Of a stretch of DNA of 64,000 nt, positions 28,401-43,400 are shown in pieces (positions within the stretch are counted from its first letter, which is position 1; each line of letters begins with the position of its first letter). The stretch comes from Leptasterias polaris (lineage: Eukaryota; Echinodermata; Asteroidea; Forcipulatida; Asteriidae), in NCBI GenBank assembly GCA_037783415.1, contig JAZGTN010000089.1:2418001-2482000 (forward strand). Reading direction: 5' to 3'. The notes beneath the pieces are model-generated. The model ran no database searches. It was not told where the DNA came from and saw only the letters and a program-made list of their open reading frames with translations. Made by a program: the position numbers and the translations under genes.

Positions 28401-31400
28401 TTTGACATCTCATCGGTTATTCTCAGAACCACCACTACTCCAGAGAGATTTCCACATGGTGTTACTGCAAACCTCACCTGAAACTTCTGTTAATAATGTT
28501 CCCAATAATTTGAAACCTCAATGATTATTGTGGCATAGCTGATAGAAGTATTTTCAATCTGTTATTTCAAGATGGTGATAACATTATTTTTTTTCATTTT
28601 ACCTCCAAGTCATATTCTGAGTTAATAAGTAAATCTGGTAATCGCAAGTAATGAGAATCTAAACTTCTTGTCTTCTATTTTAATGAATTAAACGTCTTCC
28701 AAGATGCAAGATTTACCTGAAGAAGCGTTGGACCTCATGGGCTGTCCCAAGGTTCTGGCTACGCTCCTCAGTCAATCTCTGTAGGGCCTTCCAGCGCTCA
28801 TTCAACTCCTGTGGATATCACAAGAGATAATCATTGAACTCAACGTCAAAAATGGTTAAAATAAAACCTCTTTAAAAACAACTAATGCAATTTAAATTCA
28901 AAATTGGGAGATTTGTTAAAAGTGTTATACAGGATTGGTAGAGCTGACAAAATGGTCCTACACAGCATTCATGTTTTGCGTGATCAGCCATATACATAAA
29001 GTAACAAAACTGTGAAAATGATGGCTTAATCTATTGTGCGAGTCAGCAGTAAATAGTGAAACGCCATGCACAATTTTCAGCATGTAAACACATTGCATTA
29101 ATTTTGGTGGTAACAACCGAAATCAGCTGTTGGTTTTTAAAAAGATTTTCAGGTACAGTTTTCGCAAATACGACTTCATTTCAGAGTGAAATATTTCAAA
29201 GAAAAATGATTCTAGTATGAACTTCATAATCAGTAAGCTTTCAGACTAAAATAAAACTGATGTTTTTTATCCTTAACAATCCTGTACAATACCATTAAAG
29301 TGGAAATTTCAAAGGATGAACAGACTTACATAGACACGACGATGAACCACCTCTGATTCTGGGCTCTGTTCAGTCGTCAGATCTTTAGATGTATCGTTGA
29401 TTTCATCAAGTCGACTCTCGTTGGCAGTAAGATCCTGTTTTTTATAAACAATCAAGATTAATTACTTATTGAACAGTTTTCATTACCAAAATCACATTGA
29501 TTTGAGGCATCACTGGGAAATATAAATACGTTTATCATAAATAATAATAATAATAATAATAATAAAGACATTTGTAAAGCGCCTGATAGTCATAAATACA
29601 TTCTTCAGCACTTTTATCACTAAATGTTGTAATTAAGAAAAGACAAAAAAGCAGTGGGGATTAAAATAGGAAACACAATGTTTGGGGTATTTTTTGAGTG
29701 AAACTTTTGATGAACATACCTTTTGGAAGTTATCAAACTTCTTCTGGAGGATCTGGACTTGTTCCAAGTCTTCTCCCACCTCAGATGCAGTCACAATTGC
29801 TTCCTGAAAGAACAAAATGGACAAAAGTATTTTTATCAAAACAATAACAAAAACTATATTAAATAAAATAATGATTTTGCATTCCACTAGAGTTTCATTT
29901 TCATTTCATTTAGTTTTCATCAATTTTGTTAACGCCAGGCCTGATGCTTCGCTTTTGACAGGGCAAGGGCACCCATGCATTTTCTCTTGGTCAGAGGCAC
30001 CTCTATATAGCAATAGTAAGACTTCAAGTACATTTATTTGATAAAGAATCTTTTTTTTTACCTTGTCTTTGATCCATTGCATGAGGTCATTGGCCTCTCT
30101 GAGCAGCATGTGACGTTTGCAGGATTCCTCCAGTTTGTCTTTACGAATGTCGGCATTCTTCAACAAGTCATCGTATCTGTAATCATCAAGACACAAATAA
30201 ATCAGTCCAACAATCGACATATACATGTGGCGTGTCGTGACCAAGCACCGGACTCAAGCTCTGGTGTTTCTGATCACCGGAGTGTGGCACTTGTCTCCTT
30301 GAGCAAGATACTTTACCATAATTGCTTTGTCCTTCCGACGGGACATTAAGCTGTTGGTCCCATGTGTACTAGGATGGTAGTGCATGTAAAAGAACCCAGA
30401 ACACTTATTGTGGAAGAGTAAGGGTTAACCCCAGTGTTTCTGGTTCACATAGCAAGCACCCTTGTTTACAGGTTTTCTCAGGCTTGGGAGCTACAGTGAT
30501 AAAGTTCACTAATGAGGAGGCATTCTTGGTTTCATTACAAGAAATATATAACAATAATAATAATGATAATCATAATAACACCTATGTGTCAATAGGAATG
30601 ACTTTGAAGGTATGCCGCCATGCTGAGGGTTGGGTGTTGATAAAATTTGGGTTGCGACTTATTAGTGAATTGTTATGTGAAGAGAATAAACATGTTGTTG
30701 CTCTTGTGTTGTTTAGGTTTAATGGAGCATAAAGTCATGGAGTGGAGAGGGTGGGGCTTGAAGAGGATGGTGGGGTTATGATTCAGCTGACTTACTGATT
30801 CTCAATTTGAGATTGTCTGGCTTTGATGCTGCCATCCTCTTCAGCAAGGTTAGCTTGGGATGCACTCTGGGCTGGGTCAATTTTCTTGACGTAGGCTGCC
30901 GGTACGAAGCCCTGACGGTCGTTCACCTCAACCTTCCACCAGTCCTTGGTTGACAAAATATCAAAATTAAACAACTTTAAAACCAAACTTCCATACAAAA
31001 CTCAACATAAGACATTAATCATTAAGATTCAATAATTCCCAAGCCTTAAGGATCATCAGGATGTTTACTCCATAGCTCAAAGAAGCCAAGCACAACAAAA
31101 TTATGCTTACCAGAATAAGCACAACAAAATTATGCTTACCAGAATAAGGTTACCAGCCAAACTACCATGTCATATGTACAATCTGTGACTGATATCCTGC
31201 TCATTTCTGCTTAGCAATTTCTTCTGCTTAAGCAGCACTATGCAATTGGGCCTTGGACTATGCTAATTGCAGACTGTATCTATCAATCTTTGACAAACAA
31301 TTTCCCACTGATATACAATCAAAAAGAGCTTTAAACTTTCTGTAAGATGAGTTCACAGACAACTCCCCAAAGCAATGCTTGAAATACCAAGTGGACCACT

Positions 31401-34400
31401 AGCCTGAGTAAGTGCAAGTAAAACCTCAACCAAGCAATGTATTAAATTACTGGCAAGGTTTTTGCATCTCAACTCCTCCTAAAAGCGTCAAATATGAAAC
31501 ATTTAGAGAATAGTTTTGGAATTGGAAAACAATTTCTATTCCACAGAAAATTCATAATAACTGCATGTCCAGGAATTTAGTGGGGATCTTCTCGAAATTT
31601 GACCTTCGCAAGGAACAGTCATGATATTTGGTCCTAGGAAAAAAGTAGGAACATTTTATCAAGTACAAGGGCTGACCTACATGTACACATGATGCTCTAA
31701 TAGAATTTTCAAGCCTTATTACTAAAACAAAATTCTGATACCCCCCCCCCCCCCAAAAAAATCAAATCAGAAAACAGACCAAGTAGGAAGATTATCATGC
31801 CTGAAGGAATGATATGTTACCTTGTTGCTGCTGTTGAGGAGGACCAAGATGTCGCCCTTCTTCATGGATACCTCTCTTGGGCTCTTCTCAGTGTAGTCAT
31901 ACAGAGCAACGACGCACTCCTTACCAGCTTCATCGCTGATTGGAACCTCTTGTTGCTAGATAAACAAGCCATAAGTATCGATTATTATGCAGTTATGCAA
32001 TGTTTCAGTGCAAATAGATTGGTTGTATTAAAACCACATATCTGAATGCATGCAAACCTTGTTAATTCCCTAAAAATATCCTGTGATGTACATGACGCCG
32101 AGATAAACATTTCACAGAGCCTTTCTTAATTTTCTAGCGGGATACATAATGTACAACATTATTTTACACGCAAGGTACAACGTTTATGCACTAACACAAT
32201 GGTATGATGTTGAAATGTGTTTTAGTAGCAACATTCAAGGCATCACAAGTCTCATGTCTGTGATCGTGATATGAAATAGACCGTTATCATGGTGAAGTCA
32301 TCTTGATTTTCTCCCATTCAAATCAATGTAACCAAATCAAGGGTGGAAGGACAAATGGTGACAGCATGATAAAGTCTATAAACAGTAGAGAAGTACCTTA
32401 TATGTAATTTACAAATAATGTCCCATGATATGAAATACAAATTTTATGAAGTGTTGGTCAAAACTAGCAGAAAACATTTACAATGTATGTACCAAATGTT
32501 ATATAACATGTCTATCCAATATAGCAAAGTTTGGGTGACATTATCAATCATCGGTAATTCTTTTTATACGAAAGACATGAAACTGAAAATGTCAAGTCTT
32601 CATTACAACAAATAGCATCCGTTTTCTCTTGAATTGTAATATGTGAACAAATCTATAAGTTTGTATTTAAACTAATTTACGGGTATCTGGCACAAAAACT
32701 AAACACATGCACAAATGCACACAAAGCATCTTAAAATTTCCTCGTGAAAAAGCATGTTGTTTTTAAACTGACAACTAAAACAGAAAGATGTGTGGATTGC
32801 TTGAAATGCCATGCTGTAATGTCCATGTATGTGAACAATGTGTAAATTAGTTTGAGGCATTATTCATGTCAACAAAGAAAATGCAAAAAATTACCCTTTT
32901 AAAATTGTTTTACTAAGTAGTACATGTAGTACAGACATTTGCAACTTGCAATTAGGGAGATTTTGGTACAACAATCAGGAAACTATTTTAAAGCACTTTC
33001 AACAAAATAGAGAACAAGTTTCCATAACCAGGGAGATTTTCAAGCTTGTCCATCAGAACATGGAATATTGGTTTATTTCTAAGGAACTCTCTGCTGAATC
33101 AGAAAGAGTTGACAGCTCCAACATTTATAACGAGCAAACATTTTGCGGTGTAAATGCCACCCCCCCACAAAAGACAAAATTGAAATTGAATTGTTGTTGC
33201 ATGTGGATCTAATGATATAAGTAAACATTAGGTTCGGGGTGAAGACACATACACAATGACAATTGGTTTTTAAAAATTACTCATAAAAAATTGTTGTGAT
33301 CACATACTTTACAAAATTCGGAACTTTACAAGAATGTCAGTTATGATTCTTTACTAACTGACTCAAAAAATTAAAAAATTAAACAAATCCCAATATCCTA
33401 ATCAGCTGTCATGCAATAAGGAACATAAATTCTAAAAACTACAAATTTCCAAATTGCATTGTTTACTGAAAACAAACACTGAAATGCAGGTGATGAAGAC
33501 CACTGTGATGAACATTTGGTTAAAACAACGATGCCAAACTGTCCCAATGAATGGTTTGATCACTGATTCCTCACTGGTACATGTATCAACTGATACGGTG
33601 AATACACCTTGAGGCTCCTCACAACGAACCTCGACTTTAAATCAATCATGGAAGAAATCTATGCATAATTTATCAAAGGCTGACCAGCAATGTCATCGAC
33701 TTTAACATGGCTCAAAATTTACACTGGACCACAGGCCGAGACCAGTGCATTTAGCTTAGGGCTGGTAAACTTACACACTGTACAACTGAAAAAGTCCAGC
33801 AGTCTTGTGATTTTGAATAATTCTACCTCATGCCATCTTTAATTTAAAACATTTTTTGAGCCTGATGAATATCTTTCAATTCTGTTGAGCATGAAAGATC
33901 AAATAAAAACAGTACAATCTTTACACTGAGATTCTGGTCTTGTGACGAGTTTTGTGGCCCAGTAAAATTTTGAGATACATGCCCTTCAGTCTTGTGATTT
34001 TTTTCACCAAATTCGAACCTTGCTTTAATCAATCATGGAAGAAATCCATGCAAAATATATCAAAGGCTGAACTGCCATGTCATGCATGTTCATATACTAA
34101 AGATGCAAGGGTACATGTTCTTTCATTTAAATTTAAAGTGCCTCTTGAAATGTACTTTGGGGGGGGGGGGAGACAAAGGCCAGGACCGGAACAACAGAAG
34201 CAACATTGGGCTCTGTAAAATTCCAGGCTTAATGAGGGGAAGTCAGTATGACATTCTTGAGAAATGACAAAAATCCTACTGCATCTGATGAGAATGACTA
34301 TGAGAAGATGTCTATGAGGAAGTGTACCACCCTACTTTAATAGACCTTTACAAATTTGCCACCATCTTTGTCAGGCTTCCTGTGTCTTGTAGCAAGCATG

Positions 34401-37400
34401 GCTACCGACTTAATAAAGGGGCCAGACTACTTGGGCATCCAGCCTTGATTTTGTTACACTGTTTTGAACAGACCAATTGCAATTCTTGCATATGACGTCA
34501 CAAGCTCAAAACAGTTCCCTCACTGAGGTCAACGGCCAATGCAAGAGGTGTCTATTGATAAAAATACGATGGCTGCATAATGATAACGGTCTTTAACCCA
34601 ATCCTTGTCATAGTATCAAATGCAAAAACATACTTTGTACAATTAAGCTATCAATCATAATTGGAAACACTTTAGCGAGGTTTGTGGTGACATCAAGTAC
34701 TTAAATCTTTTTATGAGTTATGGAGGTTCTTTTTTAGCTCATCCTGTTCCAGTTCCTGCCTTCGTGCACCATTGAGCTAAGCCCACCGGCTAGTTAATCT
34801 CTTCGGCAGTACTTAAGCAGCAGGTAACGACAGAGTCCAGCATTCTCCTGAAGACGATCAGAGCACACTGATCAAAATGCTGAGTTGTCAAGCCACTTGT
34901 TCTTCTCAAAACCACAACTCATAAATAAGAGTTAGACGTATGGTGTCACCGCAAACCCCACTTGATTGTACTCCCACCATGCAAAGTTTCAAATCCTACT
35001 TAAAGATTACATTGGAAATGTACTATGACATGGACTGGGTTACAAAACTGACTGGTACACTTCACTATGTGTAGACATTGATATGAGTCAATGCTGCATT
35101 GCCATCACATAGCAATTGCTTGCACTTAATAGCTACACATTCCTCAAAAGCACTCATGCTGTCAAGCAACAACTTACGTTTCCGATTAAAAAGCGAACCG
35201 CAGAACGGGGAGGCTCATACTGTGAGGAAAAGCCAAGCAAACAAGTACAGCCACGGCAGAAATATGCCATGTAACAGGTTAGAAGGAGAAGGGATACAGG
35301 CAAAGAGGGGTACATAAAAAGGTAGGGGACTTCAGTGTACAAGCAGTCTGGGTTGATTCATAAGCATTTCATTGGGAACATTCACAAGCAAAACAAGTTT
35401 AATTCCATCAGCATTTCGGGCAATTTGTGTAATTTTGTTTTTAAGGCAAGCGGACTGGCAACATGGTTGGTAAAGCTTTGTTTACAGGTAAGTTTAGCAA
35501 GCACATAAAGCATTTACCCTGAGGTTACCGGGATAAATTCCAATTTAACATATTATGGGATTCTGAATAACCACAGGAGACATACATGTATGCAAACAGA
35601 CAGAATCGATATAGAACAGTTCATAGGAGAGAAAATATATTGGGAATAGAAATTTACAAATCTACAATCTGACAGACAGACATGGAAAATGCACAACAGA
35701 CAATATCAACAATCCGACACCCCAAAGTCCTTATCATAAATCTAGAGGTTCAAGTTTGACGTATTCAAAACACAAGATAAGAAAGTAAGAAGGGGCTGTA
35801 CTTTGTAGTAAATTAAATTGATAGGAAAAGAGGGAAGTTGTAAACTTACACGGCACTCTTCAGCCTGCTTAGCGAGGTTCTCAATGGTCCAATGGTAGGC
35901 TCTCAGATCTGATTGCAAAGCTTCATGTTTCTTCAACAGAGACTGTTTTCAGGGGAACACAAAAGTATTTTAGTGAGAAATGTTCTGATAAATAAAGAGA
36001 GAGAAATTGTTTGCCATCTTATCACAAAGACAGTTTTTAGAGAGTGCTTTATAATTAAAGTAACAATATATTTCACCAATCCACCAAGATTACCCGAGAA
36101 GACTTGACATCCGTTTCTGGCTAATTTGTTAGCGACTAAGAATTGTACGCTCATGGTATCATTAAACCTATGTAAAGGTTTCAAAAATTCAGGCAGGATT
36201 GGCGAATGGGTTTTGAGGAAAATTAATATCCTTGTCCTAAGTTTTGATTCACTTTCAATATAAGTTTTAACAAATTGTTTGTATGATATAAAAATTGAAG
36301 ATGTATTCATAACAAATTGCTGGTGGGTATTTTTATCTTCAAGAATTTTGAACGAACAGATTTTTGACAGATTTTATTTCCGAGCAAGATATCGTCCTTG
36401 TTCGAGTTGTTTTCTCGTTTTCAATACGAGCAAGATTTGCACAGTCTTTTGTACACAATGGAATGACTGGAACACCAACATGTTGCAACTGTTTTAAAGT
36501 TGCAAACATTTTATAGTGTATTTGATGGAAGAAACTGACCTCAGCAGTGTCCTCATCTTTGCCGTAGTCTTCACTGCAGCCAATTGGCTCTTTCTCCTTC
36601 ATCCAAGACTCTGCCTCATTAGCATCAGCAAAGTACTGCTGAGCCTCCAGGGAGTCATCCAGGTCATCCTTACGCTTTGTCGTCTTGTCCTTGAGGTTCT
36701 GCCACTTCTCCTCCAAGTAGTTCACTTTGGATGCGATTTCCTCAGAGGCAAAGTGTTCTGATTGAGCAGAGAGTACAAAAATAATCAGTCTTTGATTATG
36801 TTAATACACCCCTTACATACTATTATTGTTATTTTATTTCTCTCCACAAATTACACAAAGAGAAGAAACACTAAAATATTAAAGCAGAGAGTACGAAAAT
36901 AATAACCTTTGATTATACTAGTACACCAACTGTCACCCCATATATATACTACTATCATTATTTTTGTATTATTTTATTTCTCTCCACAAATTCAATACAA
37001 ATTACACACAAAGAAGAAACAGTAAAACGTCAAATTGATATGGAAAAGACTGAGAAGGAAAATGTAAACGATTCCTATAACCGAAAGGTTCAGTCTGCAA
37101 GTAAAATTATCTAAACAGTTCAGACAGGCAATATAACTGTTTAACTTTATAAAAACTTTCTGATGACCTCAGGATGGTTGACATTGGATTGAACCAGCTT
37201 CACCCAGCCAAACAATGGAAACAAACACGTAATATGTAGCCACTGAGCAACGCCCTTGCGCTGCACACCCACGGAGGTCACAATGATGATTATCCTCACC
37301 TTCATCTACCATCTCCCGGCCAATCTTGCAGACGGAAGTGATCCTGGGCTCATGACCGGTAATCTCTGTTTGAAGAGCCTGGTGTTTCTTTATCAGGTTC

Positions 37401-40400
37401 TGGACACCGATCAGGTCCCGGCCTCTGTTGGTAGATCCAGCAATAGGTTCCTTTTCCCGGATCCAGGCTTCTTCATCATCGATATCTCGAAGGAATTGGT
37501 GGAAACGGTAAGAGTCATCTAGTTTCTTCTTACGGGCAAGCAGTGGTGCCTGGAAATAAATAGGATTAAATAGAAAATATAATCTAAACTGTGACGAAAC
37601 CCACATACACTTTAATACTTTGGGGTTGTACAAAATTTTGACCAGAGCGGGATTTGAATTGATGACCTGCTATCTAGCCCTATGCTAGCGGTCTCACTAT
37701 TTTGTCATTATCCTTGTTTGAGTGTGCCAGTCAAAAGCCATACAATTGCTAACTGCCGCATAGTAAGGAATATATTTCTTTTTCACTCCTACACAAGTGG
37801 ACTTGTCTTAAACAACAATTGATTGTTCAAAACGTCCCCAAACTTTCAAAGGTGATTTAGGCAAAACCCAAATTCAAGTTACGACCTTGTTGCACTGAAT
37901 TAAACGACAATATTCATACTTTATAGACAACTCATTTGGTAGGCACATAAACATAAACTTTAAAGTTAGGGTCATAGAATGGTTTTTGTCAATACAATAC
38001 TTATTTATAGGCAAAATAATAAAGAAACATACAATGAAATTCATAAAGAAACATACAATGAAAGTCACATGTGCAAGTTTCAGCTGAATACAGTATCAAC
38101 TTCATGAAAAAGCAGCCAAAAAACCTGTCACTTTATTTTCACACGAAAATCGAATCCATGCCATGTTTAGCGAGGCAACAGCGGGTACCAACCTCATCTG
38201 GAACTGCAGCATTCGCGAATGTACACCAACCAGAAGTCTGAGAAATAATACATGCATGACTCGTTTCTCAGATTCATGTTTTGTGGTTAAAAATCATCCA
38301 AACCATATTACCTTGAAGAGAATCCTTTCTCAATACACCTATCCATTAAGCCACGCCCATTTCTCATTGACCAATCACAACCGCGAAATCTGATCACCAT
38401 TTGAGCCGTTTGGTGATCTTTGCACTAATGGTGATCGGGTTTCGCGGCTGTGATTGGTCAACTCGTAAGGAGGCAGGGCTTAATGGATCGATCTATTGAG
38501 TTTATACTATCAGTTTTTATGGTCATTATTTTTTGGAGTATTTACTAATCTATGACCCAAACTCTAAAGTGCAAAAAGGGTAAATTTGGGCACAATTGCT
38601 AACCTGCAGGGCTTGGTAGCGCTGTGTCAGAACGACCTCCTTCTCAACAATGGTTTCTTTATCGAAGTGACCAGCCTGGGCAAACTGCTGGCTCTGTGTC
38701 TGTGAGGCAACGATACGTTCTTCAAGCTGTCCCAGCTGGTTCTCCATCTCAACAACCTTCTTTTGCATGGACTGTACAGTTCCGATATCCTACAAGAAAA
38801 TGTAAAAAGAATTTGTTTCAGTTAACTAGAGCTAATATGTCAAGACGTAAATATAGTAGTATTACTTTTTTCAGGGGAGTAATAAACAAAAATTTAAAAA
38901 AATACCGTTTGCATGCCCCTTTGAGCTTGAGCGTGGAGCCCTCAGAACCTCCTGAATTTCTTGGGAATTTATCATGTTTATATATTGAATTTCTCACCTT
39001 TCCAGGGTCGTCAGACTGCAGGAGACCGTCCATCTCAGTCACATAGGATTGGATCTCAGCAACATTGAGACTGTAAGCAAGGGCCTGGGTAGCTTCTTGT
39101 AGACGAACAGCTACAAGGGAAAAAAAATATATATATTACTATAAAGTTACACTTTCCAACATAATTTTCTTGCTACGATTTCAAACATTTTATCCAATCC
39201 ATGTTTTAAGACCTAGTAAGCAATAAGTGGTTAACAGATTTCTTTCCCAAAGCATTAATTACTGCATTTTGGTCAATCCTAGCAATAATAACACTAGGTT
39301 CTTATATAGCACTTTATCACACCCCTTTGATCAAAGCCCTAATTATTTTTATTCCTTGCTTTTTCTGTGTGCTTTCTGCCTCTCTCTCTCCAATCATATA
39401 TTTCCAATTGACTGCTTCTGTTACACTTGTATACATGTTGATGTGTATTGTGTTGTCATTCAGCTTTGGAAAAAGACTCTACTAGGGTCAGAACGCCAGG
39501 CCATTAACAATTTGAATTTTATTTTTGAATTTTGAATGTTTTGAATTATAAGACCCATTTACAACTACAATAAAGCAGCACTTTTTATAAGAGGCTTGTG
39601 TGACTTACTCTTGGTCTCCGTCTGAGTTATCAAGCTACTCCACAGCTCATTCAGCTCAGCGAGACGGCGCTCAATCTCAGGAGACTCGTAGTGCTCCTCA
39701 GAAATCATCTCCTCTCCCTGCTCACGGGCTGAGTCAATACGAGCTTGGTTAATACTCAGCTCAGACTCGAAGGCCTGGTGGCGCTGGTGCTTGCCAGTCA
39801 GGTTGGTAGGATCCTGAATAACATTGGTTAGAACACGATGTTTCATTAAACTTTGCTTCACAAATATTGTTTCTCAGCAAAAATTTGCAGTGGACCAATT
39901 TAGAAGCTATGCACATTTTCAAGACTCTAGCTAGTCTTGGCGCAAGACGTTCTTATGTTAAGTTAGTAAAACAATATAAACTCAACACTACACACGTTGC
40001 GACTATTCCACCGGTAGAGAGCATTCTCCAGAAGCCACGAAACCGTCATGGAAGTTTTCACAACAGCACCCGCTATTGTTTGATAGTTATGTGCACAGCG
40101 CGGAGCAGGAATCACGATAGTCAAGTGATAATGAACAACAACAACGTCTTGCACCAAGACTAGACTTTAGCTTGTACCATGAAACTGCCAAGCAAGAATC
40201 AAGAGGCCTTGAATCAACCGTAGGCCACAGCCTCTGTTGCCCTTGTCAAGCCTTGATGCCCCTTTAAAAGTTTTCCACAGAGTTTAAGATTTTTCCACAG
40301 AGTTTAAGATTTTTCCACAGAGTTTAAGATTTTGCAATGAAAGTGCCCTTTGCAACAATAAAAAAGGACTTGCCCTCTCAAAGATGAAATTCCAGACCTG

Positions 40401-43400
40401 AAATAAGTGTACAACATACCCTGTAAGATTCATCTGAAGTCTGTTTAAGCTTTTCTCGGATCCAGCCTTCCACCTCATCAGCATCTCGGTCAAACTGCTG
40501 ATAGCGGTAGGAGTCCTCCAGAAGGCGGCGGCGAGCGTTTGCTTTCTCTATCAGCTCCTCACGACGTCTGATCAACTACGCAGACAATGAGTAAATGCAT
40601 AATTAGAAACTGAATGAGCAACTTCATTCTTTAAAGCAAGAATTGGTAAATGTCAAAGACCTGTATCCACATTTGATGTGACCCAACATTTACATGAAAT
40701 AACAAACCTGTGAAAGTTTAACCTAAATCAGTCTTCGGAGTCATGAGAGAACAGTGAAAAACACCATTTTATGTTTTCGTGGTTTTGAAACATCAGGTTT
40801 TAGACAAGCACGATAAAGACTAATTGTTTTACTCATTTCCTAAAAACTGTAGCATTTCAAGCAAAACTATTTCAAGGGAAGTTTTCCACCATGACCATCT
40901 TTATACCATGGAAGTTATGTGCAAATATGTGAACATTTCTATTTTTAATGCTATTAATGTTGTACATACCCTATAAATGTATGGCTGAGTTGTTTTATTT
41001 TCAAACAAGAGTATTGTGAATATTCACCTGGCTTGAATTGTTATAGAAAAAAATGGTTGATGGAAGCGGAACAAAATTGTTTCCTATGCCATAGTTTAAT
41101 GGGTGATAAGTTGTACAGTTTTAATGTTGACACCTTTTTGTTTGACCCGTGTACTTTGGGAACTAGGGTTATACTACAACAATTAATTATTTCTCACCTC
41201 ATCCCGTCGTCTCCTCACATCATCTGAAGCATAGTGATCGCTCTCAATCAGTTTGGTGGCAAAGTCATCAAGGGCCTGATTGGAAAAAAAGATTGAGTTA
41301 TAACAATGAATTGGAAGATTGTTTGAAAAAATATATATATATTACACAAAGCTCCTTGTTATATATATATTTTCCCCCAAAGAATGTGTGGTGTTTTTTT
41401 TAGCATTTCTCTTTTTAAGGATTAATCTTTCTACCATATATATTTTTCCAAAAAGGCAACTAGCAGAGTCTTTCTCAAAAGGCTAAGTGACAACACACCA
41501 CTCCCATAAACAGGTTTGTGGTAAAACCAGCCCCTTTCCTCTACCCCCCCCCCCCCACATTGTTCATCCCTTGCTTTTTCTTTGTGCTTTCTGCCTTTCT
41601 CTCTCTTTCCACGTGACTGCTCCTGTTACCCCAGTTTACCTGCTCTTTCCACTTGACTGCTCCTGTTACACCAGTTTGACTGCTCATGTGTGTTGTGATG
41701 TTATTTAGTCTTTGAGAAAGACTCTGCTTGGGTCGACATGTCAGGCCACTAATTTATTTTTGCAATTACACCATAGGTCCTTTTTGGTTGGTAAGCAGTT
41801 TGCAACAGCTAATTCTACTTTCTCATATATATTTTTCAGAATGTTTTATGGGAAAAGTACCTTGATCTTTTCCTCCTGTGCATTGAGGGACTTCTCAAAG
41901 TCGTTGTGTTTCTTGATCAGCGCCTCGACTGAATCGATGGAGTCTCCAAGATCTTCATTGTTCAGGAAAGCCTAACGTAAAAACATAAATATTACATTAA
42001 TTTAATGTCTAATCATATTGACAGTTGAAAATAACCAGGGGGTAATCATGGGTAAACTTACCGAGAATATACAAACAATTGAAACAAATTAACAGCCCCA
42101 CAATCACAATATTTACAGAATTTATGTAGATTAAAAAATTGAGTAGCTAACTGGTTTAGAAAGTGATCAGGAACAAAATAAAGATAAAACTTTAAACTTG
42201 AGTAGTAACACAACTACATTTTTCAATTTAATATAACATTTATTTCTGTACTCAAAATTAGAAAAGACAGAATCATTTTTAGTACAATACAAGCAAAGAG
42301 TAAACATGCCCAATGATAATGACACTGAAAAAAAAAAAAAAAATCTAAGCTGTGAGTAAGGAGGCTGTTCAAATAAGCCGAGGCTTGCGGGGAACAGTCC
42401 TATACATAACACAAAAACAACAAACAAATACAACAAAACAAAACAAAAAACGGAAAGGAGAGAATGCAAAATGTACAGTGACATAATGAGCGAGTAGTGC
42501 TCTTTTGAACAAGGCTTTAAAACGACCCAAAGAAAGCTGATTTTTGATTTGGTCGTCAATGGCGTTTCACAGACGAGGACCATAAAAGCTAAGTGTGTGC
42601 ATAGAACAAATGGTTCGATTTACAATTACAAGTACGTTATAACACTTTACAATTGTTCCAGCCGCAAAAGTAATTCTGCATGGTTCTTAATGCATATGAA
42701 TCCTAGATATGTGATAAAAACGCATATGAAACCTGGGTATGTGATAAAAATATCAAACAAGTGAGAAATATTTACTTGCATTCCCTTTCTACCAACTATT
42801 GTAAACACCCCTCTTGTACGATAATAATAGATGACTGTTTTCACCTCTTGTTTAGCCATCCAAGTGTTGGCTTGTTCAGTGTCTCTGTAGAATAGCTGCA
42901 AGTCCATGCACTGCTCGTACTGTACACGCCGCTCCTCCCACAGGGCTTCAAGGCTCCTCTTCTCCTCGGCAAGATTCACAAGCTGCGATAAACAAGTCAA
43001 GATTACATGTATTTACACCGATGGGCATCATTTGTTTTATCGAAACAGGAAAAGTGTAAAAAGTAACACCTGAAGCAATCCAGCCACAAACTTGCTATCT
43101 ACAAATAAATTACATCAAGGGAAAGCTTTTTTTATGAGGTTTTGTTTATGTACTGGCAACAATCTCTCCCAAACGCTGCTTTAAGGAAGTTAGTGATGAC
43201 CAACCTTTGAAATATACACAGAGTTTGAGGTCAACTTGTCTGTAAAAGATCTCACCTTTTCCTTGACTTCATCCGTAGCGGGGTGGTGCGTGTCTACCAG
43301 CTCTTGGCCTTCATCTGCACAAGCTCTGAAGTTGTCATCATGGGCATCAATTTCTCCCTGTAAACAAATAAAGTCAACTTCAACGACCTAAAAGACCCCA

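Larger units (their letters stand above)
31956..35849. other. 3.9 kb intron before the SH3 exons
   Basis: Contains a short inverted-repeat element at 32277-32382 (ATAGACCGTTATCATGG/CATGATAAAGTCTAT), MITE L at 32928-33122, poly-G at about 34151-34161, a family G relative, a family H fragment and the candidate cassette exon at 35178-35219. Nothing else recognised. Confidence 0.6.
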
